Source: Modestobacter lapidis
GTDB taxonomy: Bacteria; Actinomycetota; Actinomycetes; Mycobacteriales; Geodermatophilaceae
DNA: 64,000 nt
NCBI GenBank assembly: GCA_019779905.1
Contig: JABAKE010000001.1
Coordinates: 186,001-250,000 of the forward strand
Direction: 5' to 3'
Both the position numbers and the translations under genes were made by a program. The notes beneath the pieces were generated by a model, which saw nothing but the letters and a program-made list of their open reading frames with translations, had not been told where the DNA came from and ran no database searches. Below, in pieces: positions 43,918 to 52,726 of the stretch; the first letter of the stretch is position 1; every line of letters starts with the position of its first letter.

Positions 43918-43946
43918 TGTCTCGGTCTGATCACGGCCCTACTGTT
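43918..43946 (+). promoter_or_regulatory. Promoter of the c-di-AMP riboswitch/NlpC transcript
   Basis: TTGTCT (43918-43923) and TACTGT (43941-43946) are separated by exactly 17 bp, giving a housekeeping-type promoter. The start of transcription would be near 43953, about 48 nt before the riboswitch. Confidence 0.6.
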
Positions 43947-44000
43947 TCCCTCGTTCGGGAGAGTGGTCGTCACCGCACAGAGGGTGACCTCGTTCCGAAC

Positions 44001-44171
44001 ACCGCCGAATCAGCCGGCCACTTCCCTGGCCGGGTGAACCGGGGACCCACCGCAGCACTGGGGTGAGTTCTCACGCGGCCGGGCAACCGGACCGCACGCG
44101 CCGGCGACGGCGCGCAGAGATAGGGCGATCTTCTTCCTCGCCCGAACCCGTCAGCTAACTCGGTAGGCGGT
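44001..44171 (+). promoter_or_regulatory. Cyclic di-AMP (ydaO-yuaA class) riboswitch
   Basis: The sequence matches the ydaO-yuaA consensus as I know it from actinobacteria: ACCGCCGAATC at the 5' side, GGCCGGGTGAACCGGGGACCC (44028-44048), GGGGTGAG, and the 3' block CGAACCCGTCAGCTAAC followed by GGTAGGCGG. The closing stem pairs accgcc (44001-44006) with ggcggt (44166-44171). This class binds c-di-AMP and in actinobacteria typically controls cell-wall hydrolases such as the NlpC/P60 gene 30 nt downstream. No U-tract terminator is seen, so the expression platform is unresolved. Confidence 0.88.
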
Positions 44172-44201
44172 CGATGTGGAGGAAATGGAGCCGCGCCGAC
44201 C

Positions 44202-45341
44202 GTGGCGAGCCCTCACCTGTCCGTCCGTCCTGCCCGCACCGGGTCCGCGACCCGGCCCGAAACCCCGTCGGCCCCGGCGACGGCTGTCCGCCGACCCCGG
44301 CTGGTCGGCCGGCTCGGTACCGCCGTCCTGCTGGCCGCGGCCGCCGGCCTCGCCGTGACCGTGCTGCCCGGTGCCGCGAGCGCCGCACCGGCGCCCCAGG
44401 CCGCCTCGCCGCAGGAGGCCACGGAGCTGGTCGCCCAGGCCGATCACGAGCTCGAGGCGGTCACCGAAGAGGTGAACGACGCGCGTGTGCAGTTGACGGA
44501 GCAGCAGGCTGCCGCCGCCACCGCCGGTGAAGCCGTCGCCGCGGCCCAGGCCCAGTTGGCCGCGCTGGACGGGCAGATGCGCCAGGTGGCGCGCAGCGCC
44601 TTCACCGGGGAGAACCTCTCCCACTTCAACGCCCTGATGACCAGCGGCTCGGCCGACGAGTTCCTCGCCCAGGTGAACATGCTCGACGCCATCGCCGGCC
44701 ACACCAACGACGTCCTCGCCCAGGTGGCCGCCGCGTCCGCGGCAGCGCAGGAGGCCAAGGCGACCGCGGACGCGGCCGCCGCCACCGCCCAGCAGACCCT
44801 CGACGCGGTCACCGCCCGGCAGGCCGTCCTCACGGGGCAGATCTCCGATTACCAGGCCCAGTACGCGGCGCTGACCGCCGCCCAGCAGGAGCAGGTCAAC
44901 CGGACCCACGCCGGCCCCGCGCTCCCCGCGCCCGGCGCCGGCGCGTCGCGGAACGTCGCCCCGTCGGCCGGCGCGGTGCTGGCGCCCAGCGCGGCCGCGC
45001 AGGTGGCCGTCGACACGGCGCTGGCCCAGCTCGGCGATCCCTACGTCTGGGCTGCCGGCGGCCCCGACGCGTTCGACTGCTCGGGTCTGACCCAGTACGC
45101 CTACGCCGCCGCCGGGGTGCGCCTGCCGCACTCCAGCAAGGCGCAGTCCACGATGGGCACCGCGGTGTCCCGCGGCGACCTGCAGCCCGGTGACCTGGTC
45201 TTCTTCCGCAGCCCGGTGAGCCATGTGGGCATGTACATCGGTGGTGGCCGGATGGTGCACGCCGCCACCTTCGGTGTCCCGGTGCAGATCACCAGCGTGG
45301 ACATGGCCGGCTACGCCGGTGCCCGCCGCTACGCCGGCTGA
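44202..45341 (+). CDS. Secreted NlpC/P60 peptidoglycan endopeptidase with coiled-coil
   Basis: 379 aa. A long signal peptide (hydrophobic core LGTAVLLAAAAGLAVTVLPGAASA, cleavage after ASA near residue 61) leads to a coiled-coil of about 160 residues. The C-terminal NlpC/P60 domain (about 265-379) has the catalytic Cys in FDCSGLTQYAYAAAG and His in SHVGMYIGGG, with a third polar residue in MVHAATFG. It probably cuts stem peptides during growth or division. GTG 44202 gives the signal peptide; nearer ATGs are in other frames. Expression is controlled by the c-di-AMP riboswitch upstream. The orthologue Rv2190c lies in the same place in M. tuberculosis. Confidence 0.93.
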   Translation: MASPHLSVRPARTGSATRPETPSAPATAVRRPRLVGRLGTAVLLAAAAGLAVTVLPGAASAAPAPQAASPQEATELVAQADHELEAVTEEVNDARVQLTEQQAAAATAGEAVAAAQAQLAALDGQMRQVARSAFTGENLSHFNALMTSGSADEFLAQVNMLDAIAGHTNDVLAQVAAASAAAQEAKATADAAAATAQQTLDAVTARQAVLTGQISDYQAQYAALTAAQQEQVNRTHAGPALPAPGAGASRNVAPSAGAVLAPSAAAQVAVDTALAQLGDPYVWAAGGPDAFDCSGLTQYAYAAAGVRLPHSSKAQSTMGTAVSRGDLQPGDLVFFRSPVSHVGMYIGGGRMVHAATFGVPVQITSVDMAGYAGARRYAG

Positions 45342-45389
45342 CCGCACGGGCCCAGGGACCTGCCAGCCGGTCGGCCTAAGCTCCTGCGC

Positions 45390-46655
45390 GTGAGTGCCCG
45401 ACGCCTCGCCCTGCTCGTGGCGCTGGTCCTGGGGGTCGCCGTCCTCGCCGTGATCGTCGTGGTCACGCCGGGCGAGCTGATCCCCACCCCGCCGGGCGGC
45501 CGCACCCCGGTCGACCCGTCGGCCACCTTCTCCCCGGCCGAGATGGAGCGCGCGAACTCCTTCGCCGCCGCACGGCGACCGGCATCCCTGGCCGCGCTGC
45601 TGCTCAGCCTGCTGGTCTCGGCCGTGTTCGGTCTCACCCGGGCCGGCGCAGCCGTCATCCGGGCGGTGGCGCGGCCGCTCGGCGGCGGCTGGGCCTGGCA
45701 GGCGCTGCTGGGCACGGTGGCCCTGGTGGTGATCGGCCGGCTGGCCACGCTGCCGCTGTCGGCCTACGGCGAGGTGGTCCGGCACCGCTACGGCCTGTCC
45801 ACCCGCAGCTGGGGCCTGTGGGTGCGGGACGTCGCCACGTCCACGGCCATCTCCGCCGGTGTCACCGCGCTGGTCGTGCTGGCCGTCGTCGCCCTGGCCC
45901 GGTGGGCTCCGCGGACCTGGTGGGCCTGGGCGGCGGCCGGCACCGCCGGCCTCGTGGTGGCCGGGTCGTTCCTCTACCCGCTGGTGATCGAGCCGGCGTT
46001 CAACCGCTTCGAGCCGATGCCGCCCAGTGCGCTGCGCAGTGAGCTGTTCGCCCTCGCCGAGCGCAGCGGCACCCCGGTGGACGACGTCCTGGTGGCCGAC
46101 GCCAGCCGGCGCACCACCGCGCTGAACGCCTACGTCTCCGGCTTCGGCTCCTCGCGGCGCATCGTCGTCTACGACACGCTGCTGGACCGGCTGCCCGACG
46201 CGCAGATCGAGTCGATCGTCGCCCACGAGCTCGGTCACGTCGCCAACCGCGACGTGCTCACCGGCACGCTCATCGGCGCGCTCGGGTCGGCGGCCGCGGT
46301 CGCGCTGCTGGGCTGGCTGCTCGGCTGGACGCCGCTGCTCCGCCGGGCCGGCGCCGACGGGCCCGGCGACCCCCGGATCATCGGACTGCTGCTGTTCCTG
46401 GTCGCCGCGGGGACGTTGCTGTCCACCCCGGTGCAGGACGGCGTCTCCCGGCGGGTCGAGGCCCGGGCCGACCTCCACGCGCTGGACCTGACCGGGGACC
46501 CCGCGGGGTTCGCGGGGGTGCAGCGCGAGCTGGGCGTGGCCAACCTCTCCGATCCCGACCCGCCGGCGGCATGGCAGTGGTTCTTCGGGACCCATCCCAC
46601 GACCGCGCAGCGGGTCGCCTTCGCCACCGACTGGACCCGGGTCCACGGCCGGTGA
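45390..46655 (+). CDS. M48 family membrane metalloprotease (Ste24-like)
   Basis: 421 aa with several membrane helices. The zinc motif is VAHELGHVANRDV, with the third ligand in SRRVEARADLHALDL. YGLSTRSWGLWVRD and YPLVIEPAFNRFEPM are typical of the CAAX-protease/Ste24 branch. Substrates are probably membrane or envelope proteins; prenylated substrates are not expected. GTG 45390 lies 7 nt after TAAGCT. Its stop overlaps the glycosyltransferase start (GTGA). Confidence 0.9.
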   Translation: MSARRLALLVALVLGVAVLAVIVVVTPGELIPTPPGGRTPVDPSATFSPAEMERANSFAAARRPASLAALLLSLLVSAVFGLTRAGAAVIRAVARPLGGGWAWQALLGTVALVVIGRLATLPLSAYGEVVRHRYGLSTRSWGLWVRDVATSTAISAGVTALVVLAVVALARWAPRTWWAWAAAGTAGLVVAGSFLYPLVIEPAFNRFEPMPPSALRSELFALAERSGTPVDDVLVADASRRTTALNAYVSGFGSSRRIVVYDTLLDRLPDAQIESIVAHELGHVANRDVLTGTLIGALGSAAAVALLGWLLGWTPLLRRAGADGPGDPRIIGLLLFLVAAGTLLSTPVQDGVSRRVEARADLHALDLTGDPAGFAGVQRELGVANLSDPDPPAAWQWFFGTHPTTAQRVAFATDWTRVHGR

Positions 46656-47773
46656 ACCGCACGCTCGTCGTCACCAACGACTTCCCGCCCCGGCAGGGCG
46701 GCATCCAGACCTTCGTCGCCGCGCTGCTCGCCCGCCGGCCGCCGGAGTCCCTCGTCGTCCTCGCCTCCGACCACCCCGGCTCGGCCGAGCACGACGCGGG
46801 GCTGCCCTACCCGGTGGTCCGGGCGCCCACCGGGATGCTGCTGCCGACGCCGGCCGTGGCGCGCACCGCGGCGCGGCTGGCCGGTGACCACGGCTGCCGG
46901 ACGGCGTTCTTCGGCGCCGCCGCCCCGCTGGGCCTGCTCGCCCCGGCTCTGCGGCGGGCCGGCGTGGAGCACCTGGTGGGCGCCACCCACGGGCACGAGA
47001 CCGGCTGGGTGGCGCTGCCGGGAGCTCGGTCGATGATGCGCCGCATCGCCGCTGGCCTGGACGTGCTGACCTACATCAGCGAGTACACGCACGGGCGGCT
47101 GGCGCCGGCGCTGGCCGACCGGGTGGCGATGGCCCAGCTGTCCCCGGGCGTCGACGTCGAGGCCTTCACGCCGCGCGCCGACGGCGCCGCCGTCCGGGCC
47201 CGCTACGGGCTGGGCGACGCCCCGGTCGTCGTCTGCGTCTCCCGGCTGGTGCCGCGCAAGGGGCAGGACGTCCTGGTCGAGGCGTGGCCGCGGGTGGTGG
47301 ACCGGCACCCGTCGGCGCGGCTGCTGCTGGTCGGCGGTGGCCCGTCGGAGGCCGCGCTGCGCCGGGCGGTGGCCGCCCGGGGGCTGGGGGAGTCCGTCGT
47401 CCTGACCGGCGGGGTGGCCGCGCCGGACCTGCCGGCGCACTACGCGGCCGGCGACGTCTTCGCGATGCCCTGCCGGACCCGCCGGGGCGGCCTGGACGTC
47501 GAGGGGCTGGGCATGGTGTTCCTGGAGGCCGCCGCCTGCGGGAAACCGGTGGTGGCCGGCACCTCCGGGGGCGCGCCGGAAACCGTGCAGGAGGGCGTGA
47601 CCGGGCACGTGGTGGACCCGCGCTCGCCGGCCGCGGTGGCCCGGGTGCTCACCGGCCTGCTCGACGACCCGCAACGGGCCCGCGCCATGGGTGCGGCCGG
47701 CCGCCGGTGGGTCGAGGAGCGCTGGTCGTGGGCCACCGTCGCGGCGACCTTCGACCGGCTCCTCGACCCCTAG
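46652..47773 (+). CDS. pimB: GT4 glycosyltransferase, PimB-like (phosphatidylinositol mannoside mannosyltransferase)
   Basis: 373 aa GT-B enzyme. The N-terminal domain has VTNDFPPRQGGIQTFV and GATHGHETGWVALPG. The donor-binding domain has VCVSRLVPRKGQDVLVEAW, then EGLGMVFLEAAACGKPVVAG with the GT4 EX7E pattern. The same motif layout is seen in GDP-mannose-dependent PimB of mycobacteria (Rv2188c), whose neighbours Rv2190c and Rv2187 are matched here. It would act on the cytoplasmic face of the membrane. Specificity is inferred from synteny and motifs. It is translationally coupled to the protease gene and convergent with the ligase gene, 10 bp away. Confidence 0.85.
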   Translation: MNRTLVVTNDFPPRQGGIQTFVAALLARRPPESLVVLASDHPGSAEHDAGLPYPVVRAPTGMLLPTPAVARTAARLAGDHGCRTAFFGAAAPLGLLAPALRRAGVEHLVGATHGHETGWVALPGARSMMRRIAAGLDVLTYISEYTHGRLAPALADRVAMAQLSPGVDVEAFTPRADGAAVRARYGLGDAPVVVCVSRLVPRKGQDVLVEAWPRVVDRHPSARLLLVGGGPSEAALRRAVAARGLGESVVLTGGVAAPDLPAHYAAGDVFAMPCRTRRGGLDVEGLGMVFLEAAACGKPVVAGTSGGAPETVQEGVTGHVVDPRSPAAVARVLTGLLDDPQRARAMGAAGRRWVEERWSWATVAATFDRLLDP

Positions 47774-47783
47774 GGCCCTTCTC

Positions 47784-49577
47784 CTACGGTTGGTAGAGGG
47801 CTTCCACCTCGTCGCCGAACTCCTTCATCACCACGGCCCGCTTGAGCTTCAGGCTCGGGGTGAGGGTGCCGTTCTCCTCGGTGAAGTCGTCGGCCAGCAC
47901 CCGGAACTTCTTGATCGCCTCGGCGTGCGAGACGGCCTTGTTCGCGTCGGCCACCGCGGCGTCGAGCTCGGCGATCAGGTCGGGGTCGTCGCGGAGCCCG
48001 GCGGCGGTGAGCGACTCGCTCTTGCCGGTGGCCTTCAGCCAGGCGGGGAGGGCCTCGGCGTCCAGGGTGACCAGCGCCGCGATGAACGGCCGCTGGTCGC
48101 CGACGACGATGCACTGGCTGACCAGCTTGTGCGCGCGCAGCCGATCCTCGAGCACCGCGGGGGCGACGTTCTTGCCGGCGGCGGTCACCAGGATCTCCTT
48201 CTTCCGCCCGGTGATCGACAGGAAGCCCTGGGTGTCGAGCTCGCCGAGGTCGCCGGTGTGGAACCAGCCGTGCTCGTCGATCGCCTCGCGGGTGGCCTGC
48301 TCGTTGCGCCAGTAGCCGCGCATCACGATCCCGCCGCGCAGCAGGACCTCGCCGTCGTCGGCGATGGCGGCGTCCACCCCGGGCAGTGGACGGCCGACGG
48401 TGCCGATGCGCAGCGCGGCGTCGTGGTTGACCGCGGCCGCGGCGGTGGTCTCGGTGAGGCCGTAGCCCTCGAAGATCGTCACGCCCAGGCCGCGGAAGAA
48501 GTGGCCCAGCCGCTCGCCCAGCGGGGCGCCACCGGAGATGGCGCCACCGCAGCGCCCGCCGAGGGCGGCCCGTAGCTTGCCGTAGACCAGCTTGTCGAAC
48601 AGGGCGTGCTGCAGGCGCAGCGCGATCCCCGGGCCGCCGGTGTCCTGCGCGCGGGACCAGTCGATGGCCACCTGGGCGGCCCGGTCGAAGATCTTGCCCT
48701 TGCCGTCGGCCTCCGCCTTGGCCTTGGCGCCGTTGTAGACCTTCTCGAACACCCGCGGGACGGCCAGTACGAACGTGGGCTGGAACCGGCCGAGGTCGGC
48801 GACCAGGTCCTTCACGTCGGCGGTGTGGCCGATGACGGTGCGGGTGTAGATCGCCCCCACCTGCAGCACCCGGGCCAGCACGTGCGCCAGCGGGATGAAC
48901 AGCAGCAGCGAGCCGTCGGGGTTCATGAACCGGGTGAGCAGGCTCATCCCGTTGCGGATCTCGAGCAGGAAGTTGGCGTGGGTCAGCTCGCAGCCCTTGG
49001 GCCGACCGGTGGTGCCGCTGGTGTAGATCAGCGTGGCCAGGCTGTCGGCGTTCAGGGTGGCGCGGCGGGCGGTCAGCTCGCTGTCGGGGACGTCGGCCCC
49101 GGCGGTGGTGAGCTGCTCCAGGGCCCCGTCCTCGATCGTCCAGACCGACGCCAGGTCAGGGGCTTGGTCACGGACGGAGTCGACGGACGCCGCGTGCTCG
49201 GGGCGCTCCACCACGATGGCGCGCGCGCCGGAGTCGGCGAGGATCCAGGCGATCTGATCGGCGCTGGACGTCTCGTAGATGGGCACGACGACGGCGCCGG
49301 CGGTCCAGATCGCGTAGTCCAGGACGGTCCACTCGTAGCGGGTATTGGCCAGCAGGGCGACGCGGTCGCCGGCCTGGACGCCACCGGCGATCAGGCCCTT
49401 GGCCGCCCCGGCGACCTGCGCGGCGAACGCGGCGTGGGTGACGTCGGTCCAGCGGCCGCCGCGCTGCACGCGCAGCCCGACGTCGCCGGGGTGCTCCGTC
49501 GCGTTGCGGGTGACCATGTCCGTCAGGGCCTCGTCGGGTCCTACGGTGGCGGTGGGGGGAACGCTCAGCTCGCGCAC
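47784..49577 (-). CDS. Long-chain acyl-CoA synthetase (FadD15-like AMP-dependent ligase)
   Basis: 597 aa ANL-superfamily enzyme. ATP/AMP motif LIYTSGTTGRPKGCELTH; adenylation motifs GYGLTETTAA, WFHTGDLGELD and GRKKEILVTAAGKNVAP, the last containing the hinge. Length and motif set match bacterial long-chain fatty acyl-CoA synthetases; the synteny equivalent is fadD15 (Rv2187). GTG 49577 is preceded by GAGAGGACC. An upstream in-frame extension of 47 codons lacks homology-like character. Confidence 0.93.
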   Translation of the reverse strand: MRELSVPPTATVGPDEALTDMVTRNATEHPGDVGLRVQRGGRWTDVTHAAFAAQVAGAAKGLIAGGVQAGDRVALLANTRYEWTVLDYAIWTAGAVVVPIYETSSADQIAWILADSGARAIVVERPEHAASVDSVRDQAPDLASVWTIEDGALEQLTTAGADVPDSELTARRATLNADSLATLIYTSGTTGRPKGCELTHANFLLEIRNGMSLLTRFMNPDGSLLLFIPLAHVLARVLQVGAIYTRTVIGHTADVKDLVADLGRFQPTFVLAVPRVFEKVYNGAKAKAEADGKGKIFDRAAQVAIDWSRAQDTGGPGIALRLQHALFDKLVYGKLRAALGGRCGGAISGGAPLGERLGHFFRGLGVTIFEGYGLTETTAAAAVNHDAALRIGTVGRPLPGVDAAIADDGEVLLRGGIVMRGYWRNEQATREAIDEHGWFHTGDLGELDTQGFLSITGRKKEILVTAAGKNVAPAVLEDRLRAHKLVSQCIVVGDQRPFIAALVTLDAEALPAWLKATGKSESLTAAGLRDDPDLIAELDAAVADANKAVSHAEAIKKFRVLADDFTEENGTLTPSLKLKRAVVMKEFGDEVEALYQP

Positions 49578-49753
49578 GCCGGTCCTCTCTGTCCTGCCCG
49601 GTCCGGAGCGCCGTCGCCCCGCAGACCCGGGCGCGGGGTCCAGCACCGAATCTAGCCCGGCGGGCCCCCGACAGGAGGCGAACTCCCCCCGCGAGGGGCA
49701 GCCGGTTCCGCAGGGCACCGGGCGCGCCGGGCCCAGCGACTACCCTCCCGCCC

Positions 49754-50185
49754 ATGGCCGACCAGTCCACCCAGTCGATCGTGATCGACGCTCCTGCGGC
49801 CGACGTGATGGCCGTGATCGCCGACTTCCCGGCCTATCCGCAGTGGGTCGCCGCGGCCCGGACCGTCGAGGTCGTCGAGACCGGGCCCGGCGGGCGCGCC
49901 CGCCGCGTGCACTTCGTCATCGAGCAGGCCGCGATCAAGGACGACTACGTCCTCGAGTACACCTGGGACGGCGACTCCCGGGTGAGCTGGACCCTCGTGC
50001 AGGGCCAGATGCAGAAGTCGCAGGAGGGCTCCTACGTCCTGCGCGACGTCGGCGGCGCCACCGAGGTCACCTACGCCATCACCATCGACCTGGCCATCCC
50101 GATGCTGGGGCTGATCAAGCGCCGGGCGGAGAAGGTCATCCTCGACACCGCGCTCAAGGAGCTCAAGAAGCGCGTCGAGGGCTGA
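49754..50185 (+). CDS. SRPBCC (polyketide cyclase/START-like) family protein
   Basis: 143 aa helix-grip protein. It opens with SIVIDAPAADVMAVIADFPAYPQWVAA, then VEVVETGPGGRARRVHFVIEQAAIKDDYVLEYTWDG, and ends with the long C-terminal helix KRRAEKVILDTALKELKKRVEG. It probably binds a hydrophobic ligand; Rv2185c is the positional equivalent. ATG 49754 lies 7 nt after TACCCT (leaderless). It is first in a four-gene unit with near-zero spacing (2 nt to the next gene). Confidence 0.9.
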   Translation: MADQSTQSIVIDAPAADVMAVIADFPAYPQWVAAARTVEVVETGPGGRARRVHFVIEQAAIKDDYVLEYTWDGDSRVSWTLVQGQMQKSQEGSYVLRDVGGATEVTYAITIDLAIPMLGLIKRRAEKVILDTALKELKKRVEG

Positions 50186-50187
50186 TC

Positions 50188-51357
50188 GTGCAGATCCTCC
50201 TCGTCACCGGGCCGGGGGGCGCCGGCTCGTCCACGGTGGCCGCGGCGACCGCGCTGCAGGTGGCCGCCTCCGGGGCGCGCTGCGTCCTGCTCACCGCCCG
50301 CGGGCCGGCCGTCGCCGGGCTCGACGCCGCGGTCCGGGTGGAGGTCGTCGAGCCGCAGCGTGCGCTCGAGGACGTGTGGGGACGGCACGCCGACGCGCTC
50401 GCCGCGGCACTGCCGGTGCTCACCGTCCCGCCGGCCAGCTCGGTGGTCGCCGTCCCCGGGGTGCCGGAACTCGCGCTGCTGGCCGCTCTCGCCGGACACG
50501 CCGCGTCGGGCGAGTCCGACGTCGTCGTGCTCGACGCCGGCCCCCTCCCCGTGGCCGTGGCACTGCTGGCCCTCCCCGGCACGCTGCGCTGGTGGCTGGC
50601 GCAGGCGGTGCCGCAGCGGCTGCGGGTGCTCGCCACCTTGCGCGCGGCCGTGGTGCCCGGGCGCCCGGGGGGCGTCGCCACCGCCCTGGCCGGCGTTGCC
50701 GGCCTGGAGGCCCTGCTGGACCGGGTGCACCTCGCCGACCCCGATCGGACGGCGGTGCACCTGGTGCTGCGGCCCGAGCCGTCCGCCGTCGAGGACCTGC
50801 GCGCGGCCGGCACCGGGCTGGCGGTGCTCGGTCAGCGGGTGGCGTCGGTGACGGTCGGCCGGCTGCTGCCGGCGGGAGCGGGGGAGTGGGCCGCCCGGCG
50901 GGCCGCCGTGCAGCGTGCCGCCGTGGCCGGCGTCCGCGGTCTGCTGGACGGGACGGGAACGGTCCGTGAGGTCGTCGAGGCCGCGGTGCCACCGGCCGAC
51001 GTCGCCGGTCTCCGGGCCCTGGACGCCGCGGTTCCGGCGGCGTCCACGGCGGCGTCCGGGCCGGCGGCCGCCGCGCCGGTGCCGCACCGCGACGGCGGTG
51101 GCTGGCTGCTGGCCCTGCCACTGCCGTTCGCCCGCCGCGGCGAGGTCGAGCTGACCCGGTGGGGTGACGACCTGGTGGTCACCGCCGCCGGACGACGCCG
51201 GTCCCTGCCGCTGGACCCGCTGCTGCGCCGCTGCACCGTGGCCGGTGGCCGGCTCGTCGGGCCCGGCACCGCCGCCGCCACCCTGGACATCCGCTTCACC
51301 CCCGACCCGGCCCAGTGGCCGGCCGGGCTGCTCGACACCGAGGAGAGCACCGCATGA
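50188..51357 (+). CDS. ArsA/GET3-like protein with degenerate P-loop
   Basis: 389 aa. The N-terminus LLVTGPGGAGSSTVAAATALQVA aligns with the deviant Walker A of ArsA ATPases (GKGGVGKTT), but both lysines are absent: Pro and Ser take their places (residues 8-16, GPGGAGSST). A switch-like LDAGPLPVAVALLALPG is also present, then a C-terminal ArsA-HSP20-like beta domain (LALPLPFARRGEVELTRWGDDLVVTAAGRRRSLPL). It is therefore probably unable to hydrolyse ATP. The positional counterpart in mycobacteria is Rv2184c. The GTG is 2 nt after the SRPBCC stop, and the ATGA overlap with the next gene shows coupling. Confidence 0.82.
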   Translation: MQILLVTGPGGAGSSTVAAATALQVAASGARCVLLTARGPAVAGLDAAVRVEVVEPQRALEDVWGRHADALAAALPVLTVPPASSVVAVPGVPELALLAALAGHAASGESDVVVLDAGPLPVAVALLALPGTLRWWLAQAVPQRLRVLATLRAAVVPGRPGGVATALAGVAGLEALLDRVHLADPDRTAVHLVLRPEPSAVEDLRAAGTGLAVLGQRVASVTVGRLLPAGAGEWAARRAAVQRAAVAGVRGLLDGTGTVREVVEAAVPPADVAGLRALDAAVPAASTAASGPAAAAPVPHRDGGGWLLALPLPFARRGEVELTRWGDDLVVTAAGRRRSLPLDPLLRRCTVAGGRLVGPGTAAATLDIRFTPDPAQWPAGLLDTEESTA

Positions 51358-51716
51358 CCAGCCCGGAACCCGACTGGGTCGAGCAGGCCCGCCGGTTCGT
51401 GGTCAGCTCCGGGCTGGCGGAAGCGCTCGGCTCCGGTCGCCCCGACGGCGCGGGGCCGACCGGCGAGCACCCTGCCGACCATGCTGCGGAGTGCCGGTGG
51501 TGCCCGGTCTGCGCCGGGCTCGCGGCGGTGCGCGGCCGCCGTCCCGACCTGGTCGAGGGGCTCGCCGACCTGCTGGGCACGGCGGCCACCGTCCTGCGCA
51601 CGCACGCGGGCGCCCCGGCCGGCGACGCTCCCGACCGCACCGGCCCGCCGCCGGCCGACCGCGCCGAGCCCGCACCCCCGGCCCCGGCCCCGGTCCAGCG
51701 GATCGACGTCGCGTGA
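51354..51716 (+). CDS. Small CxxC protein in the ArsA-like operon
   Basis: 120 aa, cytoplasmic. A helix WVEQARRFVVSSGLAEAL is followed by HAAECRWCPVCAGLAAVRGRRPDLVEGLADLLGTAATVLRTHA, where the CxxCxxC arrangement with nearby His suggests a metal-binding knuckle. The C-terminal third is Pro/Ala-rich. It occupies the place of Rv2183c. It overlaps its neighbours by 4 bp on both sides (ATGA, GTGA), so it is likely to act with the ArsA-like protein. Function unknown. Confidence 0.78.
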   Translation: MTSPEPDWVEQARRFVVSSGLAEALGSGRPDGAGPTGEHPADHAAECRWCPVCAGLAAVRGRRPDLVEGLADLLGTAATVLRTHAGAPAGDAPDRTGPPPADRAEPAPPAPAPVQRIDVA

Positions 51717-52726
51717 GGGACGCGCTGATCCCGCCGGTGCCCGACGCCGGTGCCGCCACGCTGCCGGCGCTGGGCATCGACATCGGCGGCACGAAGGTCG
51801 CCGGCGGCATCGTCGCCCCCGACGGGACCATCCTCGACACCGCCCGCCGGGCGACGCCGGGCCGCTCGGTGGAGGCCACCGAGGACGCGATCGTCGCCGT
51901 GGTCCAGGAGCTGGCCGGTCGCTCCGGGGAGCAGCTGGTCGGCGTCGGCGTGGGTGCGGCCGGCTGGTTCGACCGCACCGGTGACACGGTGCTGTTCAGC
52001 CCGCACCTGGCGTGGCGCAACCACTCGCTGCGCAAGGACCTCGAGGGGCGGCTGCAGCGCCCGCTCTGGGTCGGCAACGACGCCGACGCGGCCGCCTGGG
52101 CCGAGTACCGCTACGGGGCCGCGCGGGGCAGCGACCTGGCCCTGGTGATCACCCTGGGCACGGGCATCGGCGGGGGCATCGTCCTCGGCGGCCGGCTGCA
52201 GCGCGGCGCGCACGGCGTGGCCGGCGAGTGGGGGCACATGCGGGTGGTGCCCGACGGCCGGCTGTGCGCGTGCGGCAACCGCGGCTGCTGGGAGCAGTAC
52301 GCCAGCGGGAACGCGCTGGGGCAGACCGCCCGGGAGGTCGCCCGCTCGTCCCCGGCCGCGGCGGCGCTCCTGCTGGACCGGGTGGACGGTGAGGCCGACC
52401 GGTTGACCGGTGAGCACGTGGCCACCGCCGCGGCGGCCGGCGACCCGCTGGCGGTGGAGCTGCTGTGCGAGGTGGGTGCGTGGCTGGGGCAGGGCATCGC
52501 CGATCTGGCCGCCGTCCTGGACCCGGAGGTCGTCGTCATCGGCGGCGGGGTCAGCGTGCTCGGTGAGATGGTGCTCGCCCCGGCGCGCGAGCGGCTGGAG
52601 CGGGCGCTGCCGGGGCGGGGGTTCCGGCCCGGCCCGCGGGTGGTGGTCGCGCAGCTGGGTGCGCAGGCGGGGCTCGTCGGTGCGGCGGACCTGGTGCGGT
52701 CGGCCGTCGGCGAGGGCTCGGCGTGA
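51713..52726 (+). CDS. ROK family glucokinase
   Basis: 337 aa. Phosphate-binding motif GIDIGGTKVAGGIV; catalytic Asp in VGNDADAAAWAEYRYG; glycine-rich TLGTGIGGGIV; ROK signature with the zinc ligands GEWGHMRVVPDGRLCACGNRGCWEQYASG. This matches actinobacterial glucose kinases of the GlkA type rather than ROK repressors, since no DNA-binding domain is present. The GTG overlaps the previous stop (GTGA). The gene's stop opens a family A repeat. Confidence 0.9.
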   Translation: MRDALIPPVPDAGAATLPALGIDIGGTKVAGGIVAPDGTILDTARRATPGRSVEATEDAIVAVVQELAGRSGEQLVGVGVGAAGWFDRTGDTVLFSPHLAWRNHSLRKDLEGRLQRPLWVGNDADAAAWAEYRYGAARGSDLALVITLGTGIGGGIVLGGRLQRGAHGVAGEWGHMRVVPDGRLCACGNRGCWEQYASGNALGQTAREVARSSPAAAALLLDRVDGEADRLTGEHVATAAAAGDPLAVELLCEVGAWLGQGIADLAAVLDPEVVVIGGGVSVLGEMVLAPARERLERALPGRGFRPGPRVVVAQLGAQAGLVGAADLVRSAVGEGSA

